This document shows positions 31,419 to 43,240 of a stretch of DNA of 64,000 nt, in pieces. The notes under the pieces are model-generated. The model did not search any database. It was given only the letters and a program-made list of their open reading frames with translations, and had not been told where the DNA came from. A program made the position numbers and the translations under genes. Each line of letters starts with the position of its first letter. Positions within the stretch are counted from its first letter, which is position 1. Source of the stretch: Dactylorhiza incarnata (taxonomy: Eukaryota; Streptophyta; Magnoliopsida; Asparagales; Orchidaceae); the NCBI GenBank assembly GCA_033032865.1, contig JAWHQI010000009.1:13968001-14032000 (forward strand), written 5' to 3'.

Positions 31419-34400
31419 TGTAAGATCCCGCTCCCGCACCAGGAGAGCTCCCGGATCTTATGCCCAGAACCGCCGCCTTACGGTGACGGCAACACATGAG
31501 TTAACCGTCTCCGCAAGACACCGATCCTGTCGACAAGAACGATCAACCAGGCCAACCAGAGATAAGAAGAAAAACTAGGTAAAATAAACCGAGTCCACAA
31601 TCACACACATATATATAAGTTAAAACAGTATACAAGTCCATCAATCAGTACACTAAATGAAAGAGTAAGGGCTTATGCACGGTACATGTCCGAATGAAAA
31701 GACACCAAAATAAACTCTCTCTCTCTCTCTCTCTTTACTTATCTATGCGGAAGCTAAACACTCTCATCATCTGGACCTGTCTCGTGGTAGAAGTAATGCG
31801 CGACATCTACTCCTCAAGTCTTGCCATCTCGTCCTGCTGGTCGTGCAGCTGCTCCAGCTCCTCAAACTCTTACGGTCACAGCTGAACGTTAGTCATAAAG
31901 ACTAAGATGATTTTGTCCCCGCCTCACCCCGTGACTCCTAGGTACCATGCGAGAGGAGGAAGCCGAGGACATCAAGGGGTAATGAATCAAGAAGGTGCCA
32001 AGTGGCTAGACTAACAGTGTATATAAATACTAAACAATTAATGATAACAATTCTATGCTAGCAGAGTATAATATATCAGCAATAAATAAAAGACAATACA
32101 AGTAAAAGAAGTAGGTATAATAAATAAAGAGCAGCTATAAATGTAACCTTAACTTATATGCACACATGAAAGCACATAAGCTAAGGGATCTGGCACTAAG
32201 GTAAACTCATCTTATTAAAGAGCCCATACTAATTTATACGATGAGGTCTCTATTTTATGCAAGAATGGTATGCTATGATATGCAATGCAATGCAATGGTG
32301 CAACTCACGCACACGACTCTATTAATACAGACCTTTAGTTCCCACTTTTTGAGGTATATAACCTCTCAGGCACCTCCCGTCATGGTCAAACGGTGGTAGA
32401 GGTGCGTGCGTTTCCTCACTTAGGTGGGTAAGTCACACTACCAGACCTAGGCCCTAACGTATGTTGTGATACCGGTACTCGGTACTCACATCCTGCGTAC
32501 TCTACTGGATTTGGCCAGGCAGGGTTTAGGGAATCCATCCCCTCGGACGCGCAGAAAAACAACCTGGACCCTAATCAAACCACTAACACTACCGAGTCAA
32601 CGAACTGCTGTCGGTGTGACGACTAAGCTAGAACCCAAGACCCACCACATCTTATGCATATGCAAATATGTATTATCTCTTACCACCGACCCTTCAGCCC
32701 GTAATTCTAAACCAACATTTATAAAACAAATCAGCCCAACCGCTCGCAGGACAATCCTAGTCCTTTCCGTATATCTCGAGCCTACCGCTCGCAGGACCAT
32801 GCTAGTACTTATAACTTGATCCAACCGCTCGCAGGACTATCCTAGTCCTTTCTGTATAACTCGAGCATACCACTCGCAGGACTATCCTAGTCCTTCCGTA
32901 TAACTCGAGCCTATCACTCGCATGACTATCCTAGTCATTTCCTTATAACTCGAGCCTACCGCTCACAAGACTATCCTAGTCTTTCCTTATATCCCGAGCC
33001 TACCGCTCGTAGGACTATCCTAGTCCTTTCTTATATCTCGAGCCTACCGCTCACAGAACTATCCTAGTCCTTCCTTATATCCCGAGCCTACCGCTCGCAG
33101 GACTATCCTAGTCCTTTCTTATATCTCGAGCCTACCACTGGCAGGGCTATCCTAGTCCTTCCTTATATCCCGAGCCTACCGCTCGCAGGACTATCCCGTC
33201 CTGATATACAACCTCCCATCCCTTAACTCGAGATGAAGTTACCATATCTCTTATTCATTTAGTTTGACTAATCTTGTCTAATTATTGTATACTTAGAAGT
33301 TTAGGGTGAAATTTGGACTTCTCGTGGTTTACCCGGTGAAGAGCTCGCAGCGGTACTAGGGAATACGATGAGCTGAAACCCAAATTCCCCTTTCCAAGAC
33401 ATTTACTTTTTATTGGTGGCTACCCTTTTCTAAAGCCCAACTCTCCTTATTACTCTTTATTACTTGACGCTTTATAAATTATCTCCAACCTTACCCTTAA
33501 GCTCACGTTCTCTTGAACGATGCTCAACACTTAAGATTTCCAATACTCTAAGTGGTGTAGATCTAAAATGATTCTCAAATTTCTCTAATCACACCCTAAT
33601 GATACATCATGGACACTTTATCGTGTTGAATAATCATCATGATCTCCTAAGGTGATAATTGCCCATTTATGTATAGTGCGACATGATTCTTAATTATTCC
33701 CTAAACCATAGTACGAATGAACTCCAAAGATTCCATAACTTCTAAGGGCTGATATAAATGATATGTTACTGTTATAATTCAAATTTCACTAATTTTCTAA
33801 GTGATCATGCTGGTCAAATCATCACACTAAGTTTTTACTATTCGCAGACCACAATGAGGTTGAACTAAATTTGAGTCCTATGATGCAATCTTGACCATAT
33901 CATGTCCAAATGAGTTCTAATTTTTACCATAGTCTCATAATTTATAAATTAAGGGTTGACCAGAATTTTGATATATTTCATATAGGTTTGACCTCTATTT
34001 AAAATTCATTACTCAAATGTCATCTTTTAGAATGTAAAGGAAGTATCATATCAGTAGTTCCAATCTTGCTAATTAAATTTTTAGAGGTGACTTATGACAT
34101 AAAAACATGGATTCCAAAATCTCATAATTTTTCGAAAGATGATCATAATTTCCATTTAATATCAAAGGTGTACAATTAGGGTTTGACACATCAAGTACTA
34201 GTTCAAGACTTCCAAAAATTCTGAGAAAATTACAGTGGCTCCATAATGGCATAAAAAAATCAATTCCAGAATTTTATAATTATCCAGCAGGTTTATAATC
34301 ATAATTTATATTCAACATTAACGGGTTGAAAACATAACTTTACACACTAAGTACTATATCCTGAATCCCAAAAATTCCGAGGAAATTACAGTGGTACTAT

Positions 34401-37197
34401 AATGGCATAAAAACATAAATTCCAGAAGTTCGTAATTTTCCAACAGATTTATAATCATAATTTCCATTTATCATAAAAGGGATGACAAGATGACTTTACA
34501 CATCAAGTACTAAATTGTCTTCCAAATTTTCTGAGAAAATTACTGTGGCACTATAGTGAACAGAAAATATCAGTCCCAAAGTCTAATAATTTTCCATGAG
34601 AGTTTCACCATAAATATTTCTCAAATAATTAAGAGTAACACAATGAATAAATGAAATTTTACCATAAATAATATCTCCAAAAATTCAACCAAAAATTACA
34701 GAGGCTCATAATTATATCCCTAACCATTTTCTGGAGTTTCAACCATTAGTTAGACACTTTGCCTAGTGAATTCGCAAGTATTAATAATTGTGACATAGGG
34801 CAAATTTGCTAAAACCTAGAGGAAATGATCTCTGCATTTTCTACTAAAATTTACAGGGGTTCTAAATGGCAGAGCAAAGGGTTATCCATAGTTTCACAAT
34901 TTTCCTCAAGGTATTAACCATAAATATTTCAAAAATATAAAAGTGTGACATGGATCACATTGACCATATTCCTAAGGTTTTTGATCCTAGAGATCCTAAG
35001 TTTTTCTGAGGTGGTGTATTATATCATAAGGAGGGTGTGTGCAAAATTTCAAAGGCTAACTTAAAGGCATTTGAGATAAATACACAATATACCCCTTTTG
35101 GCTATTGGCACACCAAATCACCCTTTAAGTAAAGACATGCAAAGGGAATTACCCTACATGCAGAGGTCTAATTGATCTCAAATTTTAACCATGGACTAAT
35201 ATTACCTAAATAAGGGTGACACCCAAATTTGGGGCCAGTTGGAGCTATACAACTCCAAAATTGTAACTTATTTGATTTTACATATTTTGAATAAAACCTT
35301 AGAAAAATCATCTCCTAAAAATCTGATTTTTGGATGCAAGCTAGATGCAAGGCACATGCATGCATGGCCAAAATTTCAAGTCCATCAGACCTATAGTTTA
35401 GAATAAATACACAAAATAATTTCTGTCCTCTAGTTGGACCAGTCTCACTAAAATAGATGATGAGGTTTCTACAGTGCCCCAAATGGGCTGATTTAAGTTT
35501 CTAATTAAAATAGACATCAAGATCTACAACAGCTATCTCAGGCCATTTTTCATGAAAAGGCTTTTAAGGTCCTCCAATTCCGGTATAAACATTCATAAGA
35601 AAGTGTGACAAATCATTTAAATGAAATAATATGGTCTGCGTATAGCAGATCTATCCAAATCTGACGGTTCTCCTTCATCTTCTACCTCTAGCCAAGGGTG
35701 GAGATCATCCCGACCTGGTCCACCTTCCACAGTGATATCCCGGCCGTCGACGACCCACCACTGCCGGCCACAACCTCCACCACCTTCCTTGAGGTGCTCC
35801 ACAACCTTCCTTGAGGTGGTGGCTACCGCCAGGCGGTGACACGGCCACCGGAGATGGCTTCTCTGGTGAACCCGAGCTTGGATAAAAGCTCGAGAAAGCT
35901 CCCTCTATCTCACATGGGATCGGGCTCAATTGAGCCCGATTTCTCTCCTAATTGGACCTAGATGCTAGCACAGAGGGAGAGGGGGAGAGGTGGTGGAGGC
36001 CAAGGCCCTTCTCTCCTCCGGTGATCTAGCTCAATTCATCGATCCGGCACCGTTTACCTTGCTCTAGTACGCTGACTCGACTGCTTTGACCCTTCTGAAG
36101 CTGCTGGTGAGTTCAAATGGGGAGGATGAGAGCTCTAAGTGCTAATTCCATTAAGGCATGGATCGGTCATGCCTTGTTTGTTGCTCCCAGCTGCCAAATG
36201 GCATCAATTCAGTGTAAATCCAGCTGGGGAATGATGAAGGGCTCAGGAATAAGCTTTGGGCAGAAGAATGGAGTGCCACTTGGCCTCTGTTCCCAAAATT
36301 CCTCTTGTTTTTAATGGGAATTTGGGGAAAAGTCCAATCTACCCCCTTGCATGTCATCCTTTTCAAATTTCAGGGGACATGGCTAGTAATTACACCCTTG
36401 GGCTACTGGGTGGGCTTGGTTTGAGGCCTTAGCCCAATTGGATTTGGTTTGGGATTTCAATTTCTCCATTTAGGCTTAGAGTTGACATTGGTTGACTTTG
36501 ATGTTGACTTAGTCAATTGGGTGGGTTGACTGGTCCAAAGTGATGCCCCAAATGGGCCAATTTAACCAATAAATGTGATTTTGACCAAAATCGGGGAAAA
36601 GTTGACTTTGGACAATTTGGTCAAATTGGTGATCCCATGATGGGGCTTTTGAGTCAATTTCGTCCCCCATGATGTTCTAAGACTAGGGTTGAAGTCCCTT
36701 TCATGTTTTGGTGTGAATTGAATCTGTTGGGGAAGGATTGGCTTATGTTGACCTAAGTTTGACTTTGGTCAAATTGAGCTAATTGAAGACCCCATGATGG
36801 GGATTTTCAGTCCAAAGCACTCCTTTAGAGGTTTAACAACTAGTGGTGGGGTCAATTTGGTCATATGAGTATGAATTGAATCCTATTGAGTTGAATTGGG
36901 CTATATTGACCTAGATTTGTCTTTGGTCCACTTGGCTAAATTGGTTGACCAATTGATGAAACCTTTGGTCAATTATGCCTCCTTTAGGGTTAGGGACATG
37001 TTGGTGGTGTCAATTCACATCTATAAGTTCAATTTGAGCTAATTTGGTCTAAAATGACTTGCCCCTATAGTGGCTCACACTTGAGTTCACTCAATTCAAG
37101 GTGACCTAAGGTCACTACCTAGCTCAAACTCACTTTTCTCACCACATGACCTACCCTAGTTGAAGTCAAGGGGTCTAGTAGGAAATGGGATGTTACA
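31419..37197 (-). repeat. D 5' LTR, complete (5779 bp)
   Basis: The plus strand starts TGTAAGATCCCGC and ends GGGATGTTACA, so both ends begin TGTAA on their own strands. It holds a CT microsatellite (about 31713-31733), a 44-bp tandem array (32738-33205), the ~155-bp array and a GC-rich segment (35640-36130). No gene is seen. Confidence 0.85.
32738..33205. repeat. 44-bp tandem array in D LTR
   Basis: About eleven copies of a unit like ccgctcgcaggactatccta followed by gtcctttctta..tctcgagccta are spaced about 44 bp apart (32741, 32786, 32826, 32871 ... 33134, 33178). A few copies survive at 22138-22300. Confidence 0.88.
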
Positions 37198-37970
37198 GGA
37201 AGTAAAAATCTAATGTGCATCCATGTGATGATTGTTATGCATCACATTATATATAATAGTCACATGTTGCCTCCTATGAGGATCCATATACGACCACATA
37301 TTATGCATACCATACTATATATTATGTCATGTATACTTCTTATCATGCTTATGGGTGTAGTGTTTATGCTTCAGCCAAGACGTACTGATGACACATCGGT
37401 GTGTGTATGCAATGAAACCAAACAACTAAACTATTTCAGAATTAGTCTCGACCAACTTGTCGAACAAACAACCTAAATCTGATACTAACTGTCACAACCC
37501 GCATTTTCTCTGTATTAAATAATACGTCAGAGTAAGAGAAAATATGTGTCGTGATGCCACGCCGTGCAGGGGACAACTACAGGCGTTCAAGCAATTCCTA
37601 CTCCTATTACTTGTCATGAAAAATCCATGAATTATAATTTTATAATATGATTTAAGTTAAGTTTATTAACCGTGTCACTCAGTTTAGTGGGTCAACTAAT
37701 CCATGAATAACGGTGTAAGTACAAATACACAGCAGAAAATACTTGGTTTTATTCACTTATTACCCTATATGAATGAAATGAGAGTTTAGTTCTTATCTAT
37801 ATGTTAAAGCACTTGTTTAAGTATTTCTTTCAAAGTAAATGATATATATATGATGTTTGCTGTATGAGTAATTAAAATCAACAGTAAGAGTGCATATAAA
37901 AATCACAGCACAAATAAGAAATAAAATCAACAAGCAAACCAAGCAATCCAGATGACACAAGGAAATATAG
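37198..37970 (-). mobile_element. Relic of a Ty3/gypsy element (F): leader and LTR start
   Basis: At 37490 the sequence TGTCACAACCCGC begins like a plant gypsy LTR. Just left of it is ctgatacta (37479-37487), a weak iMet primer complement, giving minus orientation. D ends at 37197, inside the leader, with ggaag as its likely 5-bp duplication. The right end of the F LTR could not be placed. Confidence 0.45.
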
Positions 37971-39669
37971 TAGTTCCCCTCAACTGGGTACATCTACTCT
38001 TCTACCCACTGGTAGGAATCCACTGGAGGTTGTTGATAAGGTGCCCTCACACCAAGGTGATTTTGATAAGGTGTCCACACACCAATGGAGGTTTAATCAG
38101 GTGCCCAATTCACCTATAAGCTTTTGATCAGGTTCTTATAAACCAAGATGCAGGTTTTTGCTAAGGTGGCCTGTCACCGGGAGTAAACTTTTGAAGGAAG
38201 TTTTAACCCTTTACAAGATGGGAAGGAGAAATAAAGAAAACAGAAAAGGATTGGTGTTCTTCTCTTTTGCTGAGAAGACTCTTGATGAAGATGTTGAAGA
38301 AAGCTCCCCCTGTCTGATTTAAAATAGATGACATCTTTGGATGGAGCTCCTTCTCTAGAAAGCAAATCATCTGTTCTTCTTCTTCTTCTTGCAGTTTTGA
38401 TCCTGAGCAAGTAATAGTGATTGGTGTCTCAGAATGTATAGAAGATCTGCAAGAGAAAAAGTTAGCAAAAAGAAGATATAATATAAATTTGATCTGCTTC
38501 TTTTTGCTTTGTTCTTCTTTTTCTCTTCTTCTTCTCTTATTCATGTACAGCAATGCTAATATGTTCTGTACTATATGAAATCTGTACAGCAATATAAACT
38601 ATATATATATATTCTGTCAAAAGAAACATCATTATATAATATATTCTGTATATGTAAATCTGTCGAGATATGTCAGCAGCATATAATATGTTGTATAAAT
38701 ATCTGCGGTATAAAGAGATGCTTCCCGCTGTCGTGAAAGCTGCTATGTTATTCTCTTTCTTTTTCTTCTCTGCTCTGTATATTTAATCTGATAGCTGTTC
38801 GACTGTTTTGAATCCTTGCCGACCAAAGAGGAAAGGAATAAAGTCTCTTTCATTTCCCAGATCCTCGAGCAGAGAAATTTCCTTCTTTAGCTTGCTGCAA
38901 CGGCTACAACAATTAATGCTTTTGCCAACGGCTATATTAATTAATGCTTGCACGTTGTAAGGTCAGATCAACAATATATATAGCAATATATAAATTGGAT
39001 AAATAAAATATTGCTTTAAATAAATCTGACATCAAATATATATTTTAGTCAAGCTAAATGATATAAAATAATACTGGGAGAAATTCGTCGAGCGGAGCTC
39101 TATGTTCGTCAAGCTCATCATTTGATTCGTCGACCGGATCATTAAATTTACTGTTCTGAACTTCTGTTGAATATTCGTCGACCGCAGACTTGAGTTTGTC
39201 GAACGCAGGATTCGTCGACCGCTGAGACGGGGTCTGTTCATCGACCGCTGAGACTGGATCTGTTCGTCGACCGCTGAGATAATCTGTTCGTCGACCGCTG
39301 AGCTGAGGCGGGATCGTCGAGCGTTGCTATAATATAATTCGTCGATCGCCGTTCGACATTCGCAGAGCGCCGTTCGACAAACACAGAGAATATGTAAATT
39401 TTTATTCTTTCTCTTATTTATTCAGCCAATTAAATATATATATATATATATAGATTTCTTAGTATATTATTTTTTATATATATATTATTTAGTATATTAT
39501 ATATATCATTGTATATTTCTTATTATATATATATTATTTATATTTTTGTATATTTCTTTTCAGCCTTCTAACTTAATAGGATATTTAATCTAAGTTATAC
39601 AATATGTTATGATATAAACTTAGACACTAAAGGTGGATCCTAACTCAAATCAAAACTAAGGTTCCAACA
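37971..39669 (-). repeat. Relic of a copia-type LTR (G)
   Basis: The segment ends ggttccaaca at 39669 and is followed by atctccccctattt (39670-39683), the PPT of a minus-strand Sirevirus-like element. It contains short diverged repeats of gataaggtg.cc (38035-38160), many ttcgtcgaccgctgag words (39085-39380) and TA-rich runs (39432-39540). The left boundary is not clear, and no pol is attached. Confidence 0.5.
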
Positions 39670-39683
39670 ATCTCCCCCTATTT

Positions 39684-40468
39684 GAGTTGGGATCCTAATC
39701 CAAATTAAGACTAGGTTCTAACAATGAACATAACAATCCAATGATATAACATGATATGCAGACCTCTAGGTTTAGTATAAGTATTAAAAGATCTTTTTAT
39801 AACCATTAAAATAGAGTGAGATTCGTTTTGAAAAGAAGTTATGAAATACTGATATGAGTCCCTTTCTATACTAAAAAAAACCTAACATGCAATTCTAGCA
39901 TAAAACCTTCCAGAGAGCAAGTAACCTACTCGAAAACAGCAAGAAAATAACTAGCACCTAGCAAAGAGTCCAAAATCAACAAACTCTGTGGGTGTCAATA
40001 GCCTGACACAAACCCTCAGGTCGTAATAGTATGTCTGAACTAAAATGAAACAAAAAACGAAGAACATCTACCTCACAAAGGTGAGGAGAAACAGACACAG
40101 CTGCTACTACAACACTGAAACACCAGCTCTAGCTCCACAGACCACTACTGCTCTGAACATGTGGCATTCACAAGAGAGAACGTCTCAGCAACAAGGTACA
40201 AGGGGCGGCAGGAAACAAAACAAAGTAAACCACGGTCAACAGGGGTACCAACCCAAGACCGACTATATAGAAGGAAAAGTACAAGAAGTAAACTAAGTAA
40301 GCAACAGAAACACTTACGTGTATAATCACGTATAACTGACTAAACCAAATGCGGTGGAGAAAGTAATGGCTAAAATACTCGGCTATAATATGAACATAAA
40401 CAACATTATAAAAATTCTAGAAATAAAAATATTTAGCAAACAACACCGGTAAGTATCCGATGACTGTG

Positions 40469-40510
<42 letters not shown>

Positions 40511-41766
40511 ATAGCTCCGCCAACACACCCACAGAGCAAACTCCACAGGGCTCAAGGGTATGGTGGTCTCATAGCCCGACACATCCGTATTGGAAAATAT
40601 CCATCAACTGCGGTGGGAGATACCTCCTCCAGTACACCAGCAATGAAACAAACAATCAACAAACAAACCAACTCGGGTAAACTCCCGTAAAATATCCAAT
40701 TTAAGTGCAAGGCACTGTGACGGTGGTTTTAATCCACCAACACCAACAACACCAAATTGACTACTTATAACTCGAGAATGACACGACTAACCTGGACTAG
40801 TTACCACTATACTTAAGACACGGAAATCACCAAGGCAGACATGCCCTGTCACATCCACAACTAGACTCGTCGAACAACCTCGACGCACAAGCTTGACTAA
40901 AGTGAGGCCCACTCGGTGAGTGATCGCAAAACAAAAAAAGTTGATTTTTGCGAAAGTCTCAAGACAGATTCAAAGTCTCAATCAAAGGACTTATACAACG
41001 GATACGAAAGGACAAAATTCGACGAGCGGAACTCGATCGACGAAGCGTAGCACGAACTTTGACAAGGTTACACGGTTGATTTAACATTAATATGTCAAAA
41101 CTTCAATACCTCGACTCGATGGGTGGGGAGAACAAGTGGATATCTACTCACACACACATATAAATCGGACTTGGGCAAAATGAAACGGCCATCAAAAATC
41201 AAGTAGCGAGAACTTTCACAAACACGGCTTACGCCCGACAAATCTAGAGTAAAATGGGAATTTAAAACGGTGTAGGAAAGTTATACCGCATTCAAAACGA
41301 GGGAGAAAGATGGAAAACCACCACTTGCCTAGTTTTCACCGGAAATGTCCTCCGAACAACTCCTCGTCGTAGATCGGACCAAAAGAAGGTGCGATGAGGA
41401 AGAATCACGAACGCGTAGCTCTCGCCAAGAGCTTTCCGGATCTAAGCTCGGTTGAAAATTCTGTCCACAGGAGCTCCGTCGGCGACGACCAGAAGGTTCA
41501 CAAAAACTCCTCTCTTCCCGACTCACACTCTCTGGTTCGACCGGAACAAAAAGGAGGGGGAGATGATGTTTATATAAATATATATATATATAATAATAAG
41601 AGGGGCGTGGAAAAAAAGAATTCGTTTTATAATATTCATCCATTCAACAAGTTCAATATCACTCAATGAATTTATATTTATAATAATATATAAAGATATT
41701 TACCCTGATCTACAGTGTCCTCCGCGTCCATCGCAAGCGTGATGACTTTCCGTCGCAGCGTGATGT
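39684..41766. other. Unassigned decayed repeat sequence
   Basis: No gene is supportable. Parts look like old LTR sequence (tcccgta, acgactaacctgg, cgaccgga blocks at 40690-41550), but no paired repeat is present in the window. It includes the poly-G run at 40472. Confidence 0.4.
40472..40508. repeat. Poly-G run, 37 bases
   Basis: An uninterrupted G tract follows tgactgtggga. It could form G-quadruplexes on the plus strand or be an assembly or polymerase artefact. The reading frame across it is meaningless. Confidence 0.9.
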
Positions 41767-41773
41767 AGAGAGA

Positions 41774-41813
<40 letters not shown>

Positions 41814-41824
41814 AAGAGAGAGAG
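41767..41824. repeat. AG microsatellite
   Basis: A nearly pure (AG)n run with two small interruptions. Confidence 0.95.
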
Positions 41825-41862
41825 CGGTTCGTTCCACGAACGGGAGCTCGCGTTCGTCGAAC

Positions 41863-42163
41863 GGAGCTCCCGTTCGTCGAACGGGCTCTATAATACATTA
41901 CAGAATGCAGGGCTCGCGTTCGACGAACTGCATTAAGCTTAAGCCCTGCGTTCGTCGAACGCAGGGCTGCTGCAGTTTGTCGAACGCAGGGCTGCTGCAG
42001 TTTGTCGAACGTAGGGCTCCTGCAGTTCGTGAGCCCTGTGTTCGACGAACTGCAGCAGCCCTGCGTTCGACGAATGCAGGGCTCAAGCTTAATGCAGTTC
42101 GTCGAACGCGAGCCCTGCGTTCCGTAAATGTATTATAGAGCTCGTTCGACGAACGGGAGCTCC
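41863..42163. repeat. 300-bp foldback hairpin built of TTCGTCGAACG words
   Basis: The left arm 41863-41993 and right arm 42032-42163 are near-perfect reverse complements around a ~38-base loop. Shared landmarks are ggagctcccgttcgtcgaac / gttcgacgaacgggagctcc at the outer ends, ctctataatacatt / aatgtattatagag, and gcattaagctt / aagcttaatgc. The arms consist largely of gttcgtcgaac and ccctgcg words. Confidence 0.9.
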
Positions 42164-42697
42164 GTTCGATGAACGGGTGCTCCGTTAGACGAACGCGAGC
42201 TCCCGTTCGACGAACTGCAGTTCTCCTGTTCGACAGTTTTCATTTTTTTTAATCTTCGGCACTGCTGTAATAAACAATTTGTAAATCTGTTAATTTTGTA
42301 TTTTTATTGTTAAAGACAAACCAAAAATGGCTATCTGCACACTGCCAATATAACATAAAATCCACACTTTGTATTTTTATTGTTAAAGACAAACCAAAAC
42401 TGGCTATCTGCACACTGCCAATATAACTTAAAATCCACATTTTAAGTTAGTTCTGATTTTTTTTAAAGGCAACCCAAAAAATTGTTATCCGCACACCAAC
42501 ATAACTTTAAATTCTCATTTAAAAATAGTTCATAAATTTTTTACGGGCAAACCATAAGTCGCACGTCAGCGCCGAAAACCCACCCCGATTTCCTCTCGCG
42601 CTGAGTCGAAACCTTCTCGCATCATATAATGATTTGTTTATTCAGTATATGCATGCACAATAAATGTTAATCGACAAAGAAGTGCAATATGATGTAT
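42150..42697. repeat. Tandem duplication, copy 1 left part
   Basis: This aligns base for base with 55324-55867 (gaacgggagctccgttcga ... aagtgcaatatgatgtat). Element E split this copy; its right part is 55134-55302. Confidence 0.92.
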
Positions 42698-43183
42698 TGT
42701 TTGCCCGGAAAGCCCGCGATCTAGTCTTCACAGTGCAAAATGGCGGTCTCCGCGGTCTTCTAATTTTGTGATCGCCCAGATCGCCTGCCATCAGCCCAGC
42801 CGGATTTTTCCAAGTTCCAAACAGTCGAAGCCGCTCGAGATCGCAAGTCCAAGCGGTCTGGGCATCTCCTGTATTTTTACTATTTGTACCCCATTTCACT
42901 GCCCCGGCACTCATGTACCCCGGGCAGCCCATAGTTTTTTAGTTCTGCCCGTTTGGGCAGCCCCCTCGTCTATAAATAGAGGGGTAGGGGTACCTGAAAA
43001 ATGACTTTTTGCTCCGAGGCTCCAGCTTACAACCTGTGTAAGCGGTCTCATTTCTTCGTGATCGTCATTTCGTGATCGTTTCTCTTTGTTCCAGCATCTT
43101 CTGTCTTAGTAGCCTACACTTCGCAGTTTTCTCCCATCCCCCTTTTAGTGTGAATTTTGGAGGTACCATTTTTGGCACCAACA
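42698..43183 (+). repeat. E 5' LTR (486 bp)
   Basis: It starts TGTTTGCCCGG and ends GGCACCAACA. gcggtc/gatcgc words occur at 42743, 42752, 42770 and 42779 and again near 42839, 42855, 43043 and 43060. Confidence 0.95.
42971..42978 (+). promoter_or_regulatory. E LTR TATA box
   Basis: tataaata sits 28-35 bases upstream of a plausible start near 43005. The same box is at 54921-54928 in the 3' LTR. Confidence 0.75.
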
Positions 43184-43212
43184 GAACGAACACGCGACCT
43201 TCAGATTCGAAG
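43184..43212 (+). other. E putative primer binding site (internal tRNA segment)
   Basis: The bases just after the 5' LTR complement acttcgaatctgaaggtcgc and on into gtgttcg. From memory this resembles the anticodon-stem, variable-loop and T-arm part of an Arg(UCG)-type tRNA rather than a CCA end. No conventional TGG-starting site is present, so priming from a cleaved tRNA is inferred. Confidence 0.4.
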
Positions 43213-43240
43213 TGTCAGGTGAAATTCGTAGACTTTCAAG

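Larger units (their letters stand above)
22138..37197 (-). mobile_element. D: LARD-like Ty3/gypsy derivative with 5.8-kb LTR
   Basis: Two long direct repeats end in the same gggatgttaca (28322 and 37197) and flank a 3.1-kb non-coding interior. The complete LTR is 31419-37197. The other is cut at its far end by B. A degenerate iMet primer site next to 31419 and a Tekay/Del-like tail (gaatttcggggatgaaatt on the minus strand, about 28341-28372) next to 28322 give minus orientation. Lack of any gag-pol, giant LTRs and ~3-kb interior fit the LARD class. Confidence 0.82.

Noticed and set aside
32466..32819. 117-residue ORF in D LTR
   Set aside because: Unrelated to anything recognised, crosses the 44-bp array and has an overlapping open frame on the other strand.
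38203..38592. 129-residue minus-strand ORF in the G relic
   Set aside because: Runs of R, K and E come from a CTT/TCT-rich stretch inside an LTR relic; no domain, and the frame overlaps another equally open one.
40460..40690. ORF with poly-Gly
   Set aside because: Artefact of the 37-base G run.
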